A DNA stretch of 64,000 nt from an actinobacterium SCGC AAA044-N04 (GTDB lineage Bacteria > Actinomycetota > Actinomycetes > Nanopelagicales > Nanopelagicaceae): the NCBI GenBank assembly GCA_000378885.1, contig KB900456.1, positions 175,384 to 239,383 of the forward strand, read 5' to 3'. Position numbers and translations under genes: made by a program. Positions 26,595-35,287 of this stretch are shown piece after piece (position 1 is the first letter of the stretch; every line of letters begins with the position of its first letter). Under the pieces are notes generated by a model, which did not search any database, was not told the origin of the DNA, and saw nothing but the letters and a program-made list of their open reading frames with translations.

Positions 26595-27325
26595 GAAGCT
26601 GAAACTACCGCCCACATCACCATCACGCCAATGGCCGTCATTACAAGAGTCCAGCGTGATTCATGACGAGAGTGTGCTTCTGGCAAGATATGAGAAGTTG
26701 CAATATAAATAACAAAACCTGAGAAGAGTGCAAGATAGAGCGCTAAGTACTTATCGTTGAGCGCTAAGTACGTTCCAAGAGTTGCTCCGCCTATACGTGC
26801 CACAGCATCAACGCCTAGTAGATATTTACTAGATTTAGTCCAATGGCCACTTTTTACTAACATCGATACAGTATTGAGACCATCACTAAATGCATGGACG
26901 ACAACTGCTAGAAATACTGCAATGCCTAAAGATGTGCTGACTTGGAATGCAACACCCAAACCAACACCATCTAGGAAAACGTGTCCACCCATGGCAAGTG
27001 CCCCGAGAGTCCCGGAGATTGTGTGATGCTCATGGTCATGACCGTAATCTGATTCAACTGGCTCATGTGAACCAAATGAGCGCTCGAGAATATGTAAAAG
27101 TAAGAACCCGCCAAGAATTGCAACCGATACAACTGGTACACCAGCCACAAGATCGGTATTCATTGAGAAAACTTCTGGCAACAAATCAAAACCAACTAGA
27201 CCAAGAAGAAGTCCAGCGGAGAGCCCAAGAACTAAATGAAAGCGATCTCGTGACTTAAATGCCAAAACTCCACCTGCCGTGGTGGCAAGAACGGTGAAGA
27301 TGGCAAAAACAATCGCTAAGTTCAT
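26591..27325 (-). CDS. ZIP-family metal transporter
   Basis: A 244-residue membrane protein with eight likely helices of the ZIP family, which import Zn2+ and related divalent metals into the cytoplasm. The variable loop between helices 3 and 4 is His/Asp/Glu rich (DYGHDHEHH near residue 93), and metal-site-like motifs are [10 protein letters not shown] and [10 protein letters not shown]. Metal specificity is not predictable. The start at ATG 27325 is leaderless-type (TACGCT box 6 bases upstream on the same strand), back to back with the next gene's promoter. Confidence 0.85.
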   Translation of the reverse strand: MNLAIVFAIFTVLATTAGGVLAFKSRDRFHLVLGLSAGLLLGLVGFDLLPEVFSMNTDLVAGVPVVSVAILGGFLLLHILERSFGSHEPVESDYGHDHEHHTISGTLGALAMGGHVFLDGVGLGVAFQVSTSLGIAVFLAVVVHAFSDGLNTVSMLVKSGHWTKSSKYLLGVDAVARIGGATLGTYLALNDKYLALYLALFSGFVIYIATSHILPEAHSRHESRWTLVMTAIGVMVMWAVVSAS

Positions 27326-27331
27326 AGTTTT

Positions 27332-27350
27332 AGCGTATCGCGATTAGGCT
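27332..27350. promoter_or_regulatory. Overlapping divergent promoters of the ZIP gene and the ABM-like gene
   Basis: Leftward -10 box TACGCT (27337-27332) lies 6 bases from the ZIP start; rightward TAGGCT (27345-27350) lies 7 bases from ATG 27358. With start codons 32 bases apart, each promoter's -35 region would fall on the other gene's start, so simultaneous occupancy by two polymerases is impossible. Confidence 0.5.
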
Positions 27351-27357
27351 AGGGCTC

Positions 27358-27642
27358 ATGATCGCAATCGCCCGCTTTAACGTTGCCCTGGGCAATGCCG
27401 CACATTTTGAGGCCGAACTATCCGTGGCTTTGGATGCATTGACCCAGTGCGCAGGCTTTGTGAAAGGTGAAATTGGGCAAAATCTTGATGAAAGCTCACT
27501 CTGGACGCTGGTGACCCATTGGGAAAATGTGGGTTCATATCGCAGAGCTCTGAGCAATAACAACGTAAAGATGAATGCAATTCCACTTCTAGCCACGGCT
27601 ATCGACGAGCCCGGTGCATATGAAAGGCCGTACTCAGAGTAA
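27358..27642 (+). CDS. ABM-like (antibiotic biosynthesis monooxygenase fold) small protein
   Basis: A 94-residue protein resembling dimeric alpha/beta-barrel (ABM) proteins: an N-terminal beta strand (MIAIARFNV), the helix with [26 protein letters not shown], then the strand [18 protein letters not shown]. Members include small quinone monooxygenases, heme-degrading enzymes and proteins of unknown role. No family-specific catalytic residue is obvious. It starts leaderlessly, and its TAA stop forms the first three bases of the glyS -10 box. Confidence 0.65.
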   Translation: MIAIARFNVALGNAAHFEAELSVALDALTQCAGFVKGEIGQNLDESSLWTLVTHWENVGSYRRALSNNNVKMNAIPLLATAIDEPGAYERPYSE

Positions 27643-27645
27643 AAT
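27640..27645 (+). promoter_or_regulatory. -10 box TAAAAT for glyS
   Basis: TAAAAT begins with the TAA stop of the ABM-like gene. Transcription from about 27652 would give glyS a 5' UTR of some 50 bases containing GGATGGAG. Confidence 0.45.
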
Positions 27646-27704
27646 TTAGACACGGAAGTAACACCAGTTGCTTTTCGCCGACAGCCAGCCGGATGGAGAA
27701 AATT

Positions 27705-29084
27705 GTGGCAACGGATCGTTTAGAAAATATTGTTGGATTATCAAAGCGCCGAGGATTTGTTTTTCCTTCCTCTGAAATTTATGGCGGACTTCGTGCATCG
27801 TGGGACTACGGCCCATTAGGTGTTGAGCTAAAAAATAACGTCAAGCGCCAGTGGTGGAAATCTATGGTGACAGGCCGCGAAGATGTTGTTGGTCTTGACT
27901 CATGTGTGATTTTGGCAAAAGAAGTGTGGGAAGCATCAGGACACGTTGCAACATTTAGTGATCCGCTTACAGAGTGCACCGCATGTCACAAGCGCTACCG
28001 CGCAGATCACCTAGAAGAGGCATATGAAGCCAAGCACAAGAAAGCTCCCGCATCATTAGCTGAAATTAACTGCCCTGCATGTGGCAACAAAGGTCAGTTC
28101 ACTGAACCTAAACAATTTAGCGGAATGCTCAAGACTTACCTTGGACCGGTTGAAGATGAATCAGGTCTAGCATTTTTGCGCCCAGAAACTGCGCAAGGAA
28201 TTTTTATTAACTTTGATCAAGTGATGACGACGTCACGAAAGAAGCCGCCTTTTGGTATTGGTCAGATTGGTAAGTCTTTTCGTAATGAAATCACTCCAGG
28301 AAACTTCATTTTCCGCACACGTGAATTTGAGCAGATGGAGATGGAGTTCTTCGTGGTTCCAGGAACTGATGAAGAGTGGCACCAGTACTGGATTGATACT
28401 CGTATGGCTTGGTATACAGGTCTTGGAATTAACCCAGATCGCTTGCGCATTTATGATCATCCAAAAGAAAAGTTGTCGCACTATTCAAAGCGCACCGCAG
28501 ATATTGAATACAAGTTCGAGTTTGCCGGAACTGAGTGGGGCGAGCTAGAAGGTATTGCTAACCGCACAGATTTTGATCTCAAAGCGCACTCTGCTGCATC
28601 TGGAAAAGACCTGTCTTACTTTGATCAAGAAAAGGGAGAACGTTGGACTCCTTATGTCATTGAGCCTGCAGCAGGTGTTGATCGCTGCACGCTGACATTC
28701 TTGATGGATGCATTCACTGAAGATGAAGCACCAAATAGCAAGGGCGAAATGGAAAAGCGTGCAGTGTTAAAACTTGATCATCGCTTAGCGCCAATTAAGG
28801 TTGCCGTCCTTCCTCTTTCACGCAACGCTGATTTGTCACCTAAGGCAAGAGATCTAGCTGCGCAGCTTCGTAAGAACTGGGCAATTGATTTTGATGACTC
28901 AGGAGCAATTGGTCGCCGTTATCGTCGACAAGATGAAATCGGTACTCCATACTGCATCACTATTGACTTTGAAACTTTAGAAGATCATGCAGTCACAATT
29001 CGCGATCGCGACACAATGGCGCAAGAACGTATCGCCCTTGATCAGGTTGAAGCTTGGTTGGCACCGCGATTACTAGGCTGCTAA
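27705..29084 (+). CDS. glyS: Glycyl-tRNA synthetase (single-chain, alpha2 type)
   Basis: Charges tRNA-Gly. The class II enzyme has motif 1 around [15 protein letters not shown], a zinc-ribbon insertion with cysteines in CTACHKRY and NCPACGNKG (about residues 90-130), motif 2 ([25 protein letters not shown]) and motif 3 ([16 protein letters not shown]), then an anticodon-binding domain. I start at GTG 27705, just downstream of GGATGGAG and matching the usual N-terminus; ATG 27693 would add four residues. The gene ends inside the next frame (dusB). Confidence 0.95.
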   Translation: MATDRLENIVGLSKRRGFVFPSSEIYGGLRASWDYGPLGVELKNNVKRQWWKSMVTGREDVVGLDSCVILAKEVWEASGHVATFSDPLTECTACHKRYRADHLEEAYEAKHKKAPASLAEINCPACGNKGQFTEPKQFSGMLKTYLGPVEDESGLAFLRPETAQGIFINFDQVMTTSRKKPPFGIGQIGKSFRNEITPGNFIFRTREFEQMEMEFFVVPGTDEEWHQYWIDTRMAWYTGLGINPDRLRIYDHPKEKLSHYSKRTADIEYKFEFAGTEWGELEGIANRTDFDLKAHSAASGKDLSYFDQEKGERWTPYVIEPAAGVDRCTLTFLMDAFTEDEAPNSKGEMEKRAVLKLDHRLAPIKVAVLPLSRNADLSPKARDLAAQLRKNWAIDFDDSGAIGRRYRRQDEIGTPYCITIDFETLEDHAVTIRDRDTMAQERIALDQVEAWLAPRLLGC

Positions 29085-30220
29085 AACCACTTCTGCTGCC
29101 ACTGGCAAGTGGTGATCATTTAATTGACCCACCCGTTGTCCTAGCTCCAATGGCAGGAATTACTAATGCACCTTTTCGCACGCTTTGTCGTGAACAAGGT
29201 GCTGGTCTTTTCGTTTCCGAAATGGTTACAGCCCGCGCCTTAATTGAACGCCGTCCAGAAACCATGCGCATGATTGTTCCTGGAAAAGATGAATGGCCAA
29301 GATCTGTCCAGCTCTATAGCGTTGACCCAACAACGATGCGCGCAGCTGTAACAATGATGGGTAAAGAAAACTTAGCTGATCACATTGATATGAACTTTGG
29401 CTGTCCAGTTCCAAAAGTGACACGAAAAGGTGGGGGAGCAGCCCTTCCTTATAAGCGCAAACTTTTTTCAAATATCGTTCAAGCAGCTGTTGAAGCAGCA
29501 AAACCTTTTGGGATTCCAGTAACGGTAAAGATGCGCATTGGTATTGATACCGATCACCACACTTATTTAGAAGCGGCACAATCTGCTGCAGATTTAGGTG
29601 TTGCCTGGGTTGCACTGCATGCGCGCACGGCGGCGCAGATGTATGAAGGCAAAGCAGACTGGTCTGCAATTGCCAGATTAGTTGAGCACTTAAAGCCAAG
29701 TGGAGTACCAGTTTTAGGCAATGGCGATATCTGGTCAGGCAATGATGCAGTAGAGATGGTGAAGCAAACAGGGTGCGCAGGAGTGGTAGTTGGTCGCGGC
29801 TGCCTTGGCAGACCGTGGTTGTTTGCAGATTTAGTAAGTGCACTTGAAGGTGCAGATAAGGAAAGCCTTCCCAATCTTCACCAAGTTCGCGAAGTGATGT
29901 TTAGGCATGCGAATTTGATTGTTGAATATTTAGAGTCTGAAGATCGCGGAATGCGCGATATGCGCAAGCACATGGCCTGGTATTTAAAGGGTTTTAGAGT
30001 TGCCCGCGAAATTCGCCATGATTTAGGAATGGTTTCATCATTAGAGGAAATGCGCACATTGCTAGATCAATTAGAATATCAACCATATCCAGCTGAAGTG
30101 GGCGATAAACCACGTGGTCGCACAAGTCATGGCCGTCCACCCACTCTGCCTGATGGTTGGCTAGATGATCCCGATGAACTAGTTCATGTTGAACTAGAGG
30201 ATGCATTTTCAGGCGGGTAA
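29054..30220 (+). CDS. dusB: tRNA-dihydrouridine synthase, DusB-like
   Basis: FMN enzyme reducing uridines in tRNA D-loops. The 388-residue frame contains the FMN-binding [13 protein letters not shown], the catalytic cysteine in NFGCPVPKV (residue 117 from this start), the [15 protein letters not shown] segment and [12 protein letters not shown]. The start is uncertain. TTG 29054 lies inside glyS (31-base overlap), and no ATG or GTG exists before the conserved region; CTG 29093-29102 would be alternatives. The C-terminal tail is proline- and acid-rich. Confidence 0.9.
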   Translation: MVGTAITRLLKPLLLPLASGDHLIDPPVVLAPMAGITNAPFRTLCREQGAGLFVSEMVTARALIERRPETMRMIVPGKDEWPRSVQLYSVDPTTMRAAVTMMGKENLADHIDMNFGCPVPKVTRKGGGAALPYKRKLFSNIVQAAVEAAKPFGIPVTVKMRIGIDTDHHTYLEAAQSAADLGVAWVALHARTAAQMYEGKADWSAIARLVEHLKPSGVPVLGNGDIWSGNDAVEMVKQTGCAGVVVGRGCLGRPWLFADLVSALEGADKESLPNLHQVREVMFRHANLIVEYLESEDRGMRDMRKHMAWYLKGFRVAREIRHDLGMVSSLEEMRTLLDQLEYQPYPAEVGDKPRGRTSHGRPPTLPDGWLDDPDELVHVELEDAFSGG

Positions 30221-30874
30221 ATGTTTCTCTTTCGATGGATTCGTCGCACAATCACAATTATTGTTGTTATAGCTTTAATTGCACCTGGCTATGCAGTTTC
30301 TCAAGTATGGCGCGCTGCTAAGAATCCAATTGTGCGAAATGCTGATGTCATTGTTGTTTTAGGAACTGCGCAATTAAATGGGCGACCAGGAGAAGCACTA
30401 GAAGCTAGATTAAAAGAAGCGAAAAGAATATTTGATTTAGGTTATGCACCAACAATTATTACTGTGGGGGCAGGTGCACCGGGTGATCGAACGACAGAGG
30501 CTGCATCAGGAAAATACTGGCTTCGAACACATGGCATAGCTTCTAAAAAGATAACTGCCATAGAAGAAGGAAGAGATACGTTAGCTAGTACGAAGGCATA
30601 TACAGCCGTAATGAAGAAGCGGTATGTCAGTGATGTCATCATTGTTACTGATCCTTATCACTGCAAAAGAGCAATGACGATGGCAAATGATCAAGGGGTA
30701 GTTAGTACTTGTTCACCAGTTCAAAGCGGGCCAAATACGATTACAAGCTCTAGTTATAAGTATTTGCTACGTGAAGCCGGAGCCTATTTGGTCTATATAA
30801 CTGTGGGCCGGCGAGGCATTCAAGTCAGCGATCATTTACCCGGCGCTGACATCGTCACTAAGGTTATGCCGTGA
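30221..30874 (+). CDS. YdcF-like DUF218 membrane-anchored protein
   Basis: A 217-residue protein with one N-terminal helix (TITIIVVIALIAPGYAV) and a DUF218/YdcF domain. Family motifs visible are IVVLGTAQLNGRPGEALEARL, the VGAGAPGDRTTEA segment, EGRDTLAST and VTDPYHCKRAMTMA. DUF218 proteins include SanA/YdcF; a role in envelope or vancomycin-related biology has been suggested for some, but the reaction is unknown. It begins directly after the dusB stop and overlaps the dgt GTG start by 4 bases. Confidence 0.8.
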   Translation: MFLFRWIRRTITIIVVIALIAPGYAVSQVWRAAKNPIVRNADVIVVLGTAQLNGRPGEALEARLKEAKRIFDLGYAPTIITVGAGAPGDRTTEAASGKYWLRTHGIASKKITAIEEGRDTLASTKAYTAVMKKRYVSDVIIVTDPYHCKRAMTMANDQGVVSTCSPVQSGPNTITSSSYKYLLREAGAYLVYITVGRRGIQVSDHLPGADIVTKVMP

Positions 30875-32088
30875 GCTATAGCCAGCATGATCAAGAGAGA
30901 TTTCTTGATGAACCAGCAAAACGTGCTGGGCGAACAGAGTTCATGCGCGATCGTGCACGTGTTATTCATTCAGCCGCACTTCGCCGATTAGCTGCAAAGA
31001 CCCAAGTTGCAGTTCCTTGGGAAAATGACTTTCAACGCACACGTTTATCTCACTCATTAGAGTGCGCACAAATAGGCCGAGAACTGGGTGAATCACTAGG
31101 TGCAGACCCAGATTTACAAGACACCGCATGCCTTGCCCATGATTTAGGACATCCACCTTTTGGTCACAATGGTGAAGAGGCGTTAGCTTCGATTGCAGCA
31201 GAATTTGGTGGCTTTGAAGGAAATGCTCAAAGCTTTCGTTTGTTGGTGCGCCTTGAAGCAAAGACAGTAGATAGCGATGGAAAAAGCATTGGTCTTAATT
31301 TGACCAGAGCATCACTTGATGGCGCAACTAAATATCCTTGGCCGCGTTCACAGAATCCCCGCAAGTTCGGTGTTTATGATGATGATGTTGATGTCTTTAA
31401 CTGGATGCGAAAAGGTGCTCCAGCTGATAAGAAATGTATTGAAGCCCAAATTATGGATTGGTCAGATGACTGTGCCTATTCAGTGCATGATTTAGAAGAT
31501 GCGATATTTGCTAATCAAATTTCTGTCAAAAACTTTGAGACTGACTTTGAAGATCTTTATACCGTAATGGTTCGCGACTATGGCAGTGATGCAACACAAC
31601 AAGAAGCCATTGATGCCCATAAGCGTTTATCAGCCTTATCTGCTTGGCCATATTATTACGATGGAACACATCGCTCACTTGCACGACTAAAGGATTCAAC
31701 AAGCCAGCTCATTGGTCGCTTTGTTCTAGCTGCAGAGCTAGAGACTCGTAAGATTCATGGTGATGGTCCACTCTCACGCTATAGCGCAGATCTTGAAATC
31801 CCTCGCGAACAAATCATTGAAGTGGACTTCTTAAAAGCCATTGCCGGGCATTACTTAATCAATGCTGCCCACTCACAGGATAGATATGCCAAGCAGCAGC
31901 TCATTGTCAGTGAACTCGTTGAAATGCTACGTGCTCGCGCACCGCAGGAGTTAGATTCCTTTTTCCTCAAGAGTTGGAATGAAGCCGGCGATGAAATCGC
32001 TCGTATTCGCGTGATTATTGATCAAGTAGCAGCCTTAACTGACCCTGGCGCATATGCCCTCCATGCCCGTTTGTTAGCTTCTCGTTAA
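30871..32088 (+). CDS. dgt: Deoxyguanosinetriphosphate triphosphohydrolase-like protein
   Basis: HD-domain phosphohydrolase that cleaves dNTPs to nucleoside and triphosphate, trimming nucleotide pools. The 405-residue protein has the metal ligands His61 (TRLSHSLE), His90-Asp91 (AHDLGHPPFGHNGE) and the later Asp in DWSDDCAYSVHDLED. The GTG start at 30871 overlaps the upstream stop (GTGA). dgt next to dnaG is a conserved actinobacterial pairing, linking nucleotide supply with replication. Substrate preference may be broader than dGTP. Confidence 0.93.
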   Translation: MSYSQHDQERFLDEPAKRAGRTEFMRDRARVIHSAALRRLAAKTQVAVPWENDFQRTRLSHSLECAQIGRELGESLGADPDLQDTACLAHDLGHPPFGHNGEEALASIAAEFGGFEGNAQSFRLLVRLEAKTVDSDGKSIGLNLTRASLDGATKYPWPRSQNPRKFGVYDDDVDVFNWMRKGAPADKKCIEAQIMDWSDDCAYSVHDLEDAIFANQISVKNFETDFEDLYTVMVRDYGSDATQQEAIDAHKRLSALSAWPYYYDGTHRSLARLKDSTSQLIGRFVLAAELETRKIHGDGPLSRYSADLEIPREQIIEVDFLKAIAGHYLINAAHSQDRYAKQQLIVSELVEMLRARAPQELDSFFLKSWNEAGDEIARIRVIIDQVAALTDPGAYALHARLLASR

Positions 32089-32091
32089 GAT
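32086..32091 (+). promoter_or_regulatory. -10 box TAAGAT, leaderless start of dnaG
   Basis: TAAGAT begins with the dgt stop codon TAA and ends 6 bases before ATG 32098. Confidence 0.5.
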
Positions 32092-32097
32092 GAACCT

Positions 32098-33942
32098 ATG
32101 AGCGGTCGCATTCGGGATGAAGATGTTGCATACATCCGCGACCGTGCACCTATCGATGAAATCGTGGGGGAGTACGTTCAGTTAAAGAGTGCTGGCGGCG
32201 GACAGAAAAAGGGATTGTGTCCTTTTCATGATGAAAAATCTCCTTCATTTCACGTAACGCCGAGCAAAGGTTATTTCCATTGCTTTGGTTGCCAGACTGG
32301 CGGAGATGTCATCGCATTTTTGATGAAGATAGATCATCTAACATTTACTGAAACTATTGAACGCCTTGCTGATCGCATGGGTTACACATTGCGCTATGAC
32401 GAAGGTGGCCCTTCCACACCAGCCTTTTCTGCCGGTGCTCGCTCACGTCTTATTGCAGCAAACACAGAGGCTGCACGTTTTTATCAAGAACAACTCAATA
32501 CTTCACCAGATGCGGCGCACGGTAGAGATTTACTGACCAAGCGCGGTTTTGATAAAGATGCATGTATGAAATTTGGTGTGGGTTTTGCACCGGATGAGTG
32601 GGATGCGCTAACTAAACATTTACGCGCACAGGGTTACAGCATTGATGAACTTGAAACTGCTGGACTTTCAAAGATGGGACAGCGCGGACCAATCGATAGA
32701 TTCCGCAATCGCTTAACCTGGCCAATTCGAGATATTTCTGGAGATGTAGTTGGTTTTGGTTGTCGAAAACTTGCCAGCGATGAAGAAGATCAAGGTCCTA
32801 AGTACCTCAATACTCCTGAGACTCCGGTCTATAAAAAGAGCCAAGTTCTCTATGGTTTAGATGCAGCTAAAAAGGAGATTGCAAAGAAGCGCCAGGCCGT
32901 CATAGTTGAGGGTTATACCGATGTGATGGCTGCTCAATTAGCTGGCATTACAACTGCAGTTGCAACTTGTGGCACAGCATTTGGCGCAGACCACATCCGC
33001 ATCTTGCGCAGATTGCTGATGGATGATGATTCATTTAGAGGCGAAATTATCTTTACATTCGATGGTGATGCTGCCGGTCAAAAGGCCGCTCTTCGCGCAT
33101 TTAGTGAAGATCAAAAGTTTGTCACTCAAACATTTGTTGCGGTGGAACCAGATGGTTTAGATCCTTGCGAATTACGTCAACAAAAGGGTGATTTAGCTTT
33201 GCGCGATTTAATTGCCCGCAGAGTTCCACTTTTTGAATTCGCAATCCGCGCAGAACTAGCACATCACAAATTAGATAGCGCAGAAGGTCGTGTGAATGCC
33301 CTTAATGCAGCAGCGCCTCTAGTTGCCCAGATCCGTGATAAATCACTTCGTCCTGAATACACCCGTCTACTTGCAGGTTGGCTTGGCACAGAAGTTGAAA
33401 TAGTGTCAAAAGCTGTTGCCCAAGGCGTGAAGAGCCAACCTAAGGTGAGCGAAACTATTGAGCCAACTTCTGAAGAAAATAGTAATTGGCGACCAGATCC
33501 CAATGAAGCACGTTTGATATTAGAGCGTGAAGTTCTAAAGGCCAGATTACAAGAGGCATCACTTTTCACAGGAACTCTATGGAGTGATATCGAAGCAGGT
33601 GCATTTACGCATCCTGCTTACAAGGAACTTCGAAAGACCATAGATGAAGTTGCAGAAATCTCCACTGAAACGATTAGTGATGAGCGCATCAAGACATTGT
33701 TTACTGAGTTAACAGTTGAACCAATTCGCGCCGATGGCAAACCTAGCGCTGCATACGTTGAAAGCATTGTTGCTAGGTTGCGCGAAGTTGCAATATCTCG
33801 ATCCATCGCAGAACTTAAATCATCGCTCCAACGACTCAATCCCGTTGAAAATGAAATTGAATACAACGCCGCTTTTGCACAATTAGTCGCCCTTGAAAGT
33901 GCCCGCCGAAATCTGCATGATTTGGCGCTCGGAGGGCTTTAA
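32098..33942 (+). CDS. dnaG: DNA primase
   Basis: Synthesises RNA primers at replication forks with DnaB. The 614-residue protein has the CHC2 zinc finger (Cys41, His44, Cys62, Cys65), the RNA-polymerase core with FRNRLTWPIRD, the Toprim acidic residue Glu271 in VEGYTDVMA and the FDGDAAGQKAA metal motif, then a C-terminal helicase-interaction region. Length and order match actinobacterial DnaG. A short GAGGG/CCCTC inverted repeat at 33932-33950 overlaps the stop and may be a weak terminator before the tRNA. Confidence 0.96.
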   Translation: MSGRIRDEDVAYIRDRAPIDEIVGEYVQLKSAGGGQKKGLCPFHDEKSPSFHVTPSKGYFHCFGCQTGGDVIAFLMKIDHLTFTETIERLADRMGYTLRYDEGGPSTPAFSAGARSRLIAANTEAARFYQEQLNTSPDAAHGRDLLTKRGFDKDACMKFGVGFAPDEWDALTKHLRAQGYSIDELETAGLSKMGQRGPIDRFRNRLTWPIRDISGDVVGFGCRKLASDEEDQGPKYLNTPETPVYKKSQVLYGLDAAKKEIAKKRQAVIVEGYTDVMAAQLAGITTAVATCGTAFGADHIRILRRLLMDDDSFRGEIIFTFDGDAAGQKAALRAFSEDQKFVTQTFVAVEPDGLDPCELRQQKGDLALRDLIARRVPLFEFAIRAELAHHKLDSAEGRVNALNAAAPLVAQIRDKSLRPEYTRLLAGWLGTEVEIVSKAVAQGVKSQPKVSETIEPTSEENSNWRPDPNEARLILEREVLKARLQEASLFTGTLWSDIEAGAFTHPAYKELRKTIDEVAEISTETISDERIKTLFTELTVEPIRADGKPSAAYVESIVARLREVAISRSIAELKSSLQRLNPVENEIEYNAAFAQLVALESARRNLHDLALGGL

Positions 33943-33977
33943 AAACCCTCAATTTCAGCCAAGGCCTGTGCGTGCGC

Positions 33978-33983
33978 TAGAGT
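33978..33983 (+). promoter_or_regulatory. -10 box TAGAGT of tRNA-Asn
   Basis: TAGAGT lies 14 bases before the mature tRNA 5' end; the -35 element is unclear. Confidence 0.4.
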
Positions 33984-33997
33984 TTGCGCTCTATTGA

Positions 33998-34069
33998 TCC
34001 CTGATAGCTCAACGGCAGAGCAGTCGACTGTTAATCGACAGGTTCTTGGTTCGAATCCAAGTCAGGGAG
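33998..34069 (+). tRNA. tRNA-Asn (anticodon GTT)
   Basis: Full cloverleaf: acceptor TCCCTGA/TCAGGGA, D-arm GCTC/GAGC, anticodon stem GTCGA/TCGAC around loop CTGTTAA (anticodon GTT), T-arm CTTGG/CCAAG with TTCGAAT. CCA is not encoded. With G34 and U33 it is a Tgt substrate type. Confidence 0.96.
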
Positions 34070-34103
34070 CTTTTCTACTCGGCCTTTTCTCAGGCTCAAC
34101 CTT

Positions 34104-34109
34104 TACTAT
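34104..34109 (+). promoter_or_regulatory. -10 box TACTAT, leaderless start of the DoxX-Rieske gene
   Basis: TACTAT ends 7 bases before ATG 34117 and therefore supports that start over ATG 34108. Confidence 0.45.
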
Positions 34110-34116
34110 GCACCTT

Positions 34117-35013
34117 ATGAATATGATTCAAAGTTATCTGCGCACGGCCACTTCTTCTTGGCGCAATCAAGTACCAGCCCTTCGAATCATGCGCCTCTGG
34201 CTTGGAATCACTTGGATTTATGCTGGATGGGATAAAGCCACAGATTCAGGTTTTCTCACTCCAGGCTCTTCTACTTATATAGGAACTCAGTTATCGGGGT
34301 ATTCAACGCAATCTCCAGTGGGCTTTGCTTTTAATAAGCTGATAGAACACGCAACTTTAGTTGGTGGATTTGTGTTGATCTCTGAGTTTGCCATTGGTCT
34401 TGCAACTCTTCTATGGGTCGCACCACGTTTGGCAGCTCTTGGTGGGTTTTCCATGTCGCTAGGTTTGTGGTTAGCCAGTAGTTTTCATGCATCCCCATAC
34501 TTTCTGGCAAGTGATACGGCTTATGCAGTTTTATGGTTATCTTATTTATTACTCTTAATGGGTAATGGCAAACGAAAGGGCTTTGAAATGTCGCTAGAGC
34601 GTCGAAGCGTATTACGTGTTGGAATCACTGGTGTATTAGCAGTTGCATTTGCTGGAGTAGGTAAATTCTTTGCCAAAGCTGCACCTGCAACAACTAATTC
34701 AGCAGCGGGCAAGGGTGCCAAGATTATAAAACTGGCATCACTTAAAGTTGGAGGCAACCACAACTTTGTTGCCAGCAACGGCGCTCCAGCTATTCTTTTT
34801 AGAACCAAGACAGGTGTCTTTGCTTACTCAGCAATATGTACTCACCAGGGCTGCACAGTTTCTTACTCAACCTCCAGCAAGACATTGAAGTGTCCATGTC
34901 ATGGAGCCGAATTTGATCCAAACAAATCTGCAAAAGTTGTGACTGGTCCGGCGCAAAACCCGCTTGGCAAGGTGAAGGTTGCAGTCAGCGGCGCATGGGT
35001 AATCGAGGCGTAG
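34117..35013 (+). CDS. DoxX-like membrane domain fused to a Rieske [2Fe-2S] domain
   Basis: A 298-residue two-part protein. Residues 20-150 form a four-helix DoxX/DoxD-like domain (RLWLGITWIYAGWDK). Residues 205-298 form a Rieske domain with cluster ligands Cys241, His243 (CTHQGC) and Cys259, His262 (CPCHGAEFD), and the disulfide pair Cys246/Cys261. Between them, ERRSVLR followed by a helix (about 167-186) looks like an internal Tat signal, as used by Rieske proteins, so the cluster should face outside. Probably electron transfer to or from quinone; DoxD proteins take part in thiosulfate:quinone reduction elsewhere. Start 34117 avoids the tRNA. Confidence 0.8.
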   Translation: MNMIQSYLRTATSSWRNQVPALRIMRLWLGITWIYAGWDKATDSGFLTPGSSTYIGTQLSGYSTQSPVGFAFNKLIEHATLVGGFVLISEFAIGLATLLWVAPRLAALGGFSMSLGLWLASSFHASPYFLASDTAYAVLWLSYLLLLMGNGKRKGFEMSLERRSVLRVGITGVLAVAFAGVGKFFAKAAPATTNSAAGKGAKIIKLASLKVGGNHNFVASNGAPAILFRTKTGVFAYSAICTHQGCTVSYSTSSKTLKCPCHGAEFDPNKSAKVVTGPAQNPLGKVKVAVSGAWVIEA

Positions 35014-35035
35014 ATTGAAGCAAAGATTTTGGCGG

Positions 35036-35041
35036 TATTCT
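35036..35041 (+). promoter_or_regulatory. -10 box TATTCT, leaderless start of the ACT protein
   Basis: TATTCT ends 6 bases before ATG 35048. Confidence 0.5.
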
Positions 35042-35047
35042 TAAGCC

Positions 35048-35287
35048 ATGGCTCTGTTTAAACTCAACGTCTCTCTTCCCGATCGTCCTGGTGCCCTTGG
35101 ATTGCTGGCATCAGCAATCGGTGCTGCAGGTGGAGATATCCGCGGATTAGTTGTTCTTAAATCTGAAGATGGACGTGGTTATGACGACATAACCGTTGCT
35201 GTGCCAGGAAGTGATCCCACTGATTTACTTAATGTTTTAGGTGCAATTGGCGGAGTAGAAGTAGTTTCAATTACCCCCGTTGTATAA
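35048..35287 (+). CDS. Stand-alone ACT domain protein
   Basis: A 79-residue protein consisting of one ACT domain: beta strand FKLNVSLPDRPGALGLLASAIGAAGGDI, where the DRPGALG turn is the usual ligand-binding loop, then two strands and a second helix. ACT domains sense amino acids and dimerise; a free one may bind a partner enzyme in trans. No amino-acid gene adjoins it, so the partner is unknown. Its last 17 bases overlap the end of the convergent galK. Confidence 0.75.
   Translation: MALFKLNVSLPDRPGALGLLASAIGAAGGDIRGLVVLKSEDGRGYDDITVAVPGSDPTDLLNVLGAIGGVEVVSITPVV

Noticed and set aside
29226..29843. 205-codon minus-strand frame
   Set aside because: Antisense to dusB, rich in Leu/Gln/His as expected from the complement of coding DNA.
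33994..34116. N-terminal extension of the DoxX-Rieske frame starting at 33994
   Set aside because: It would translate through tRNA-Asn; the leaderless start at 34117 avoids this.
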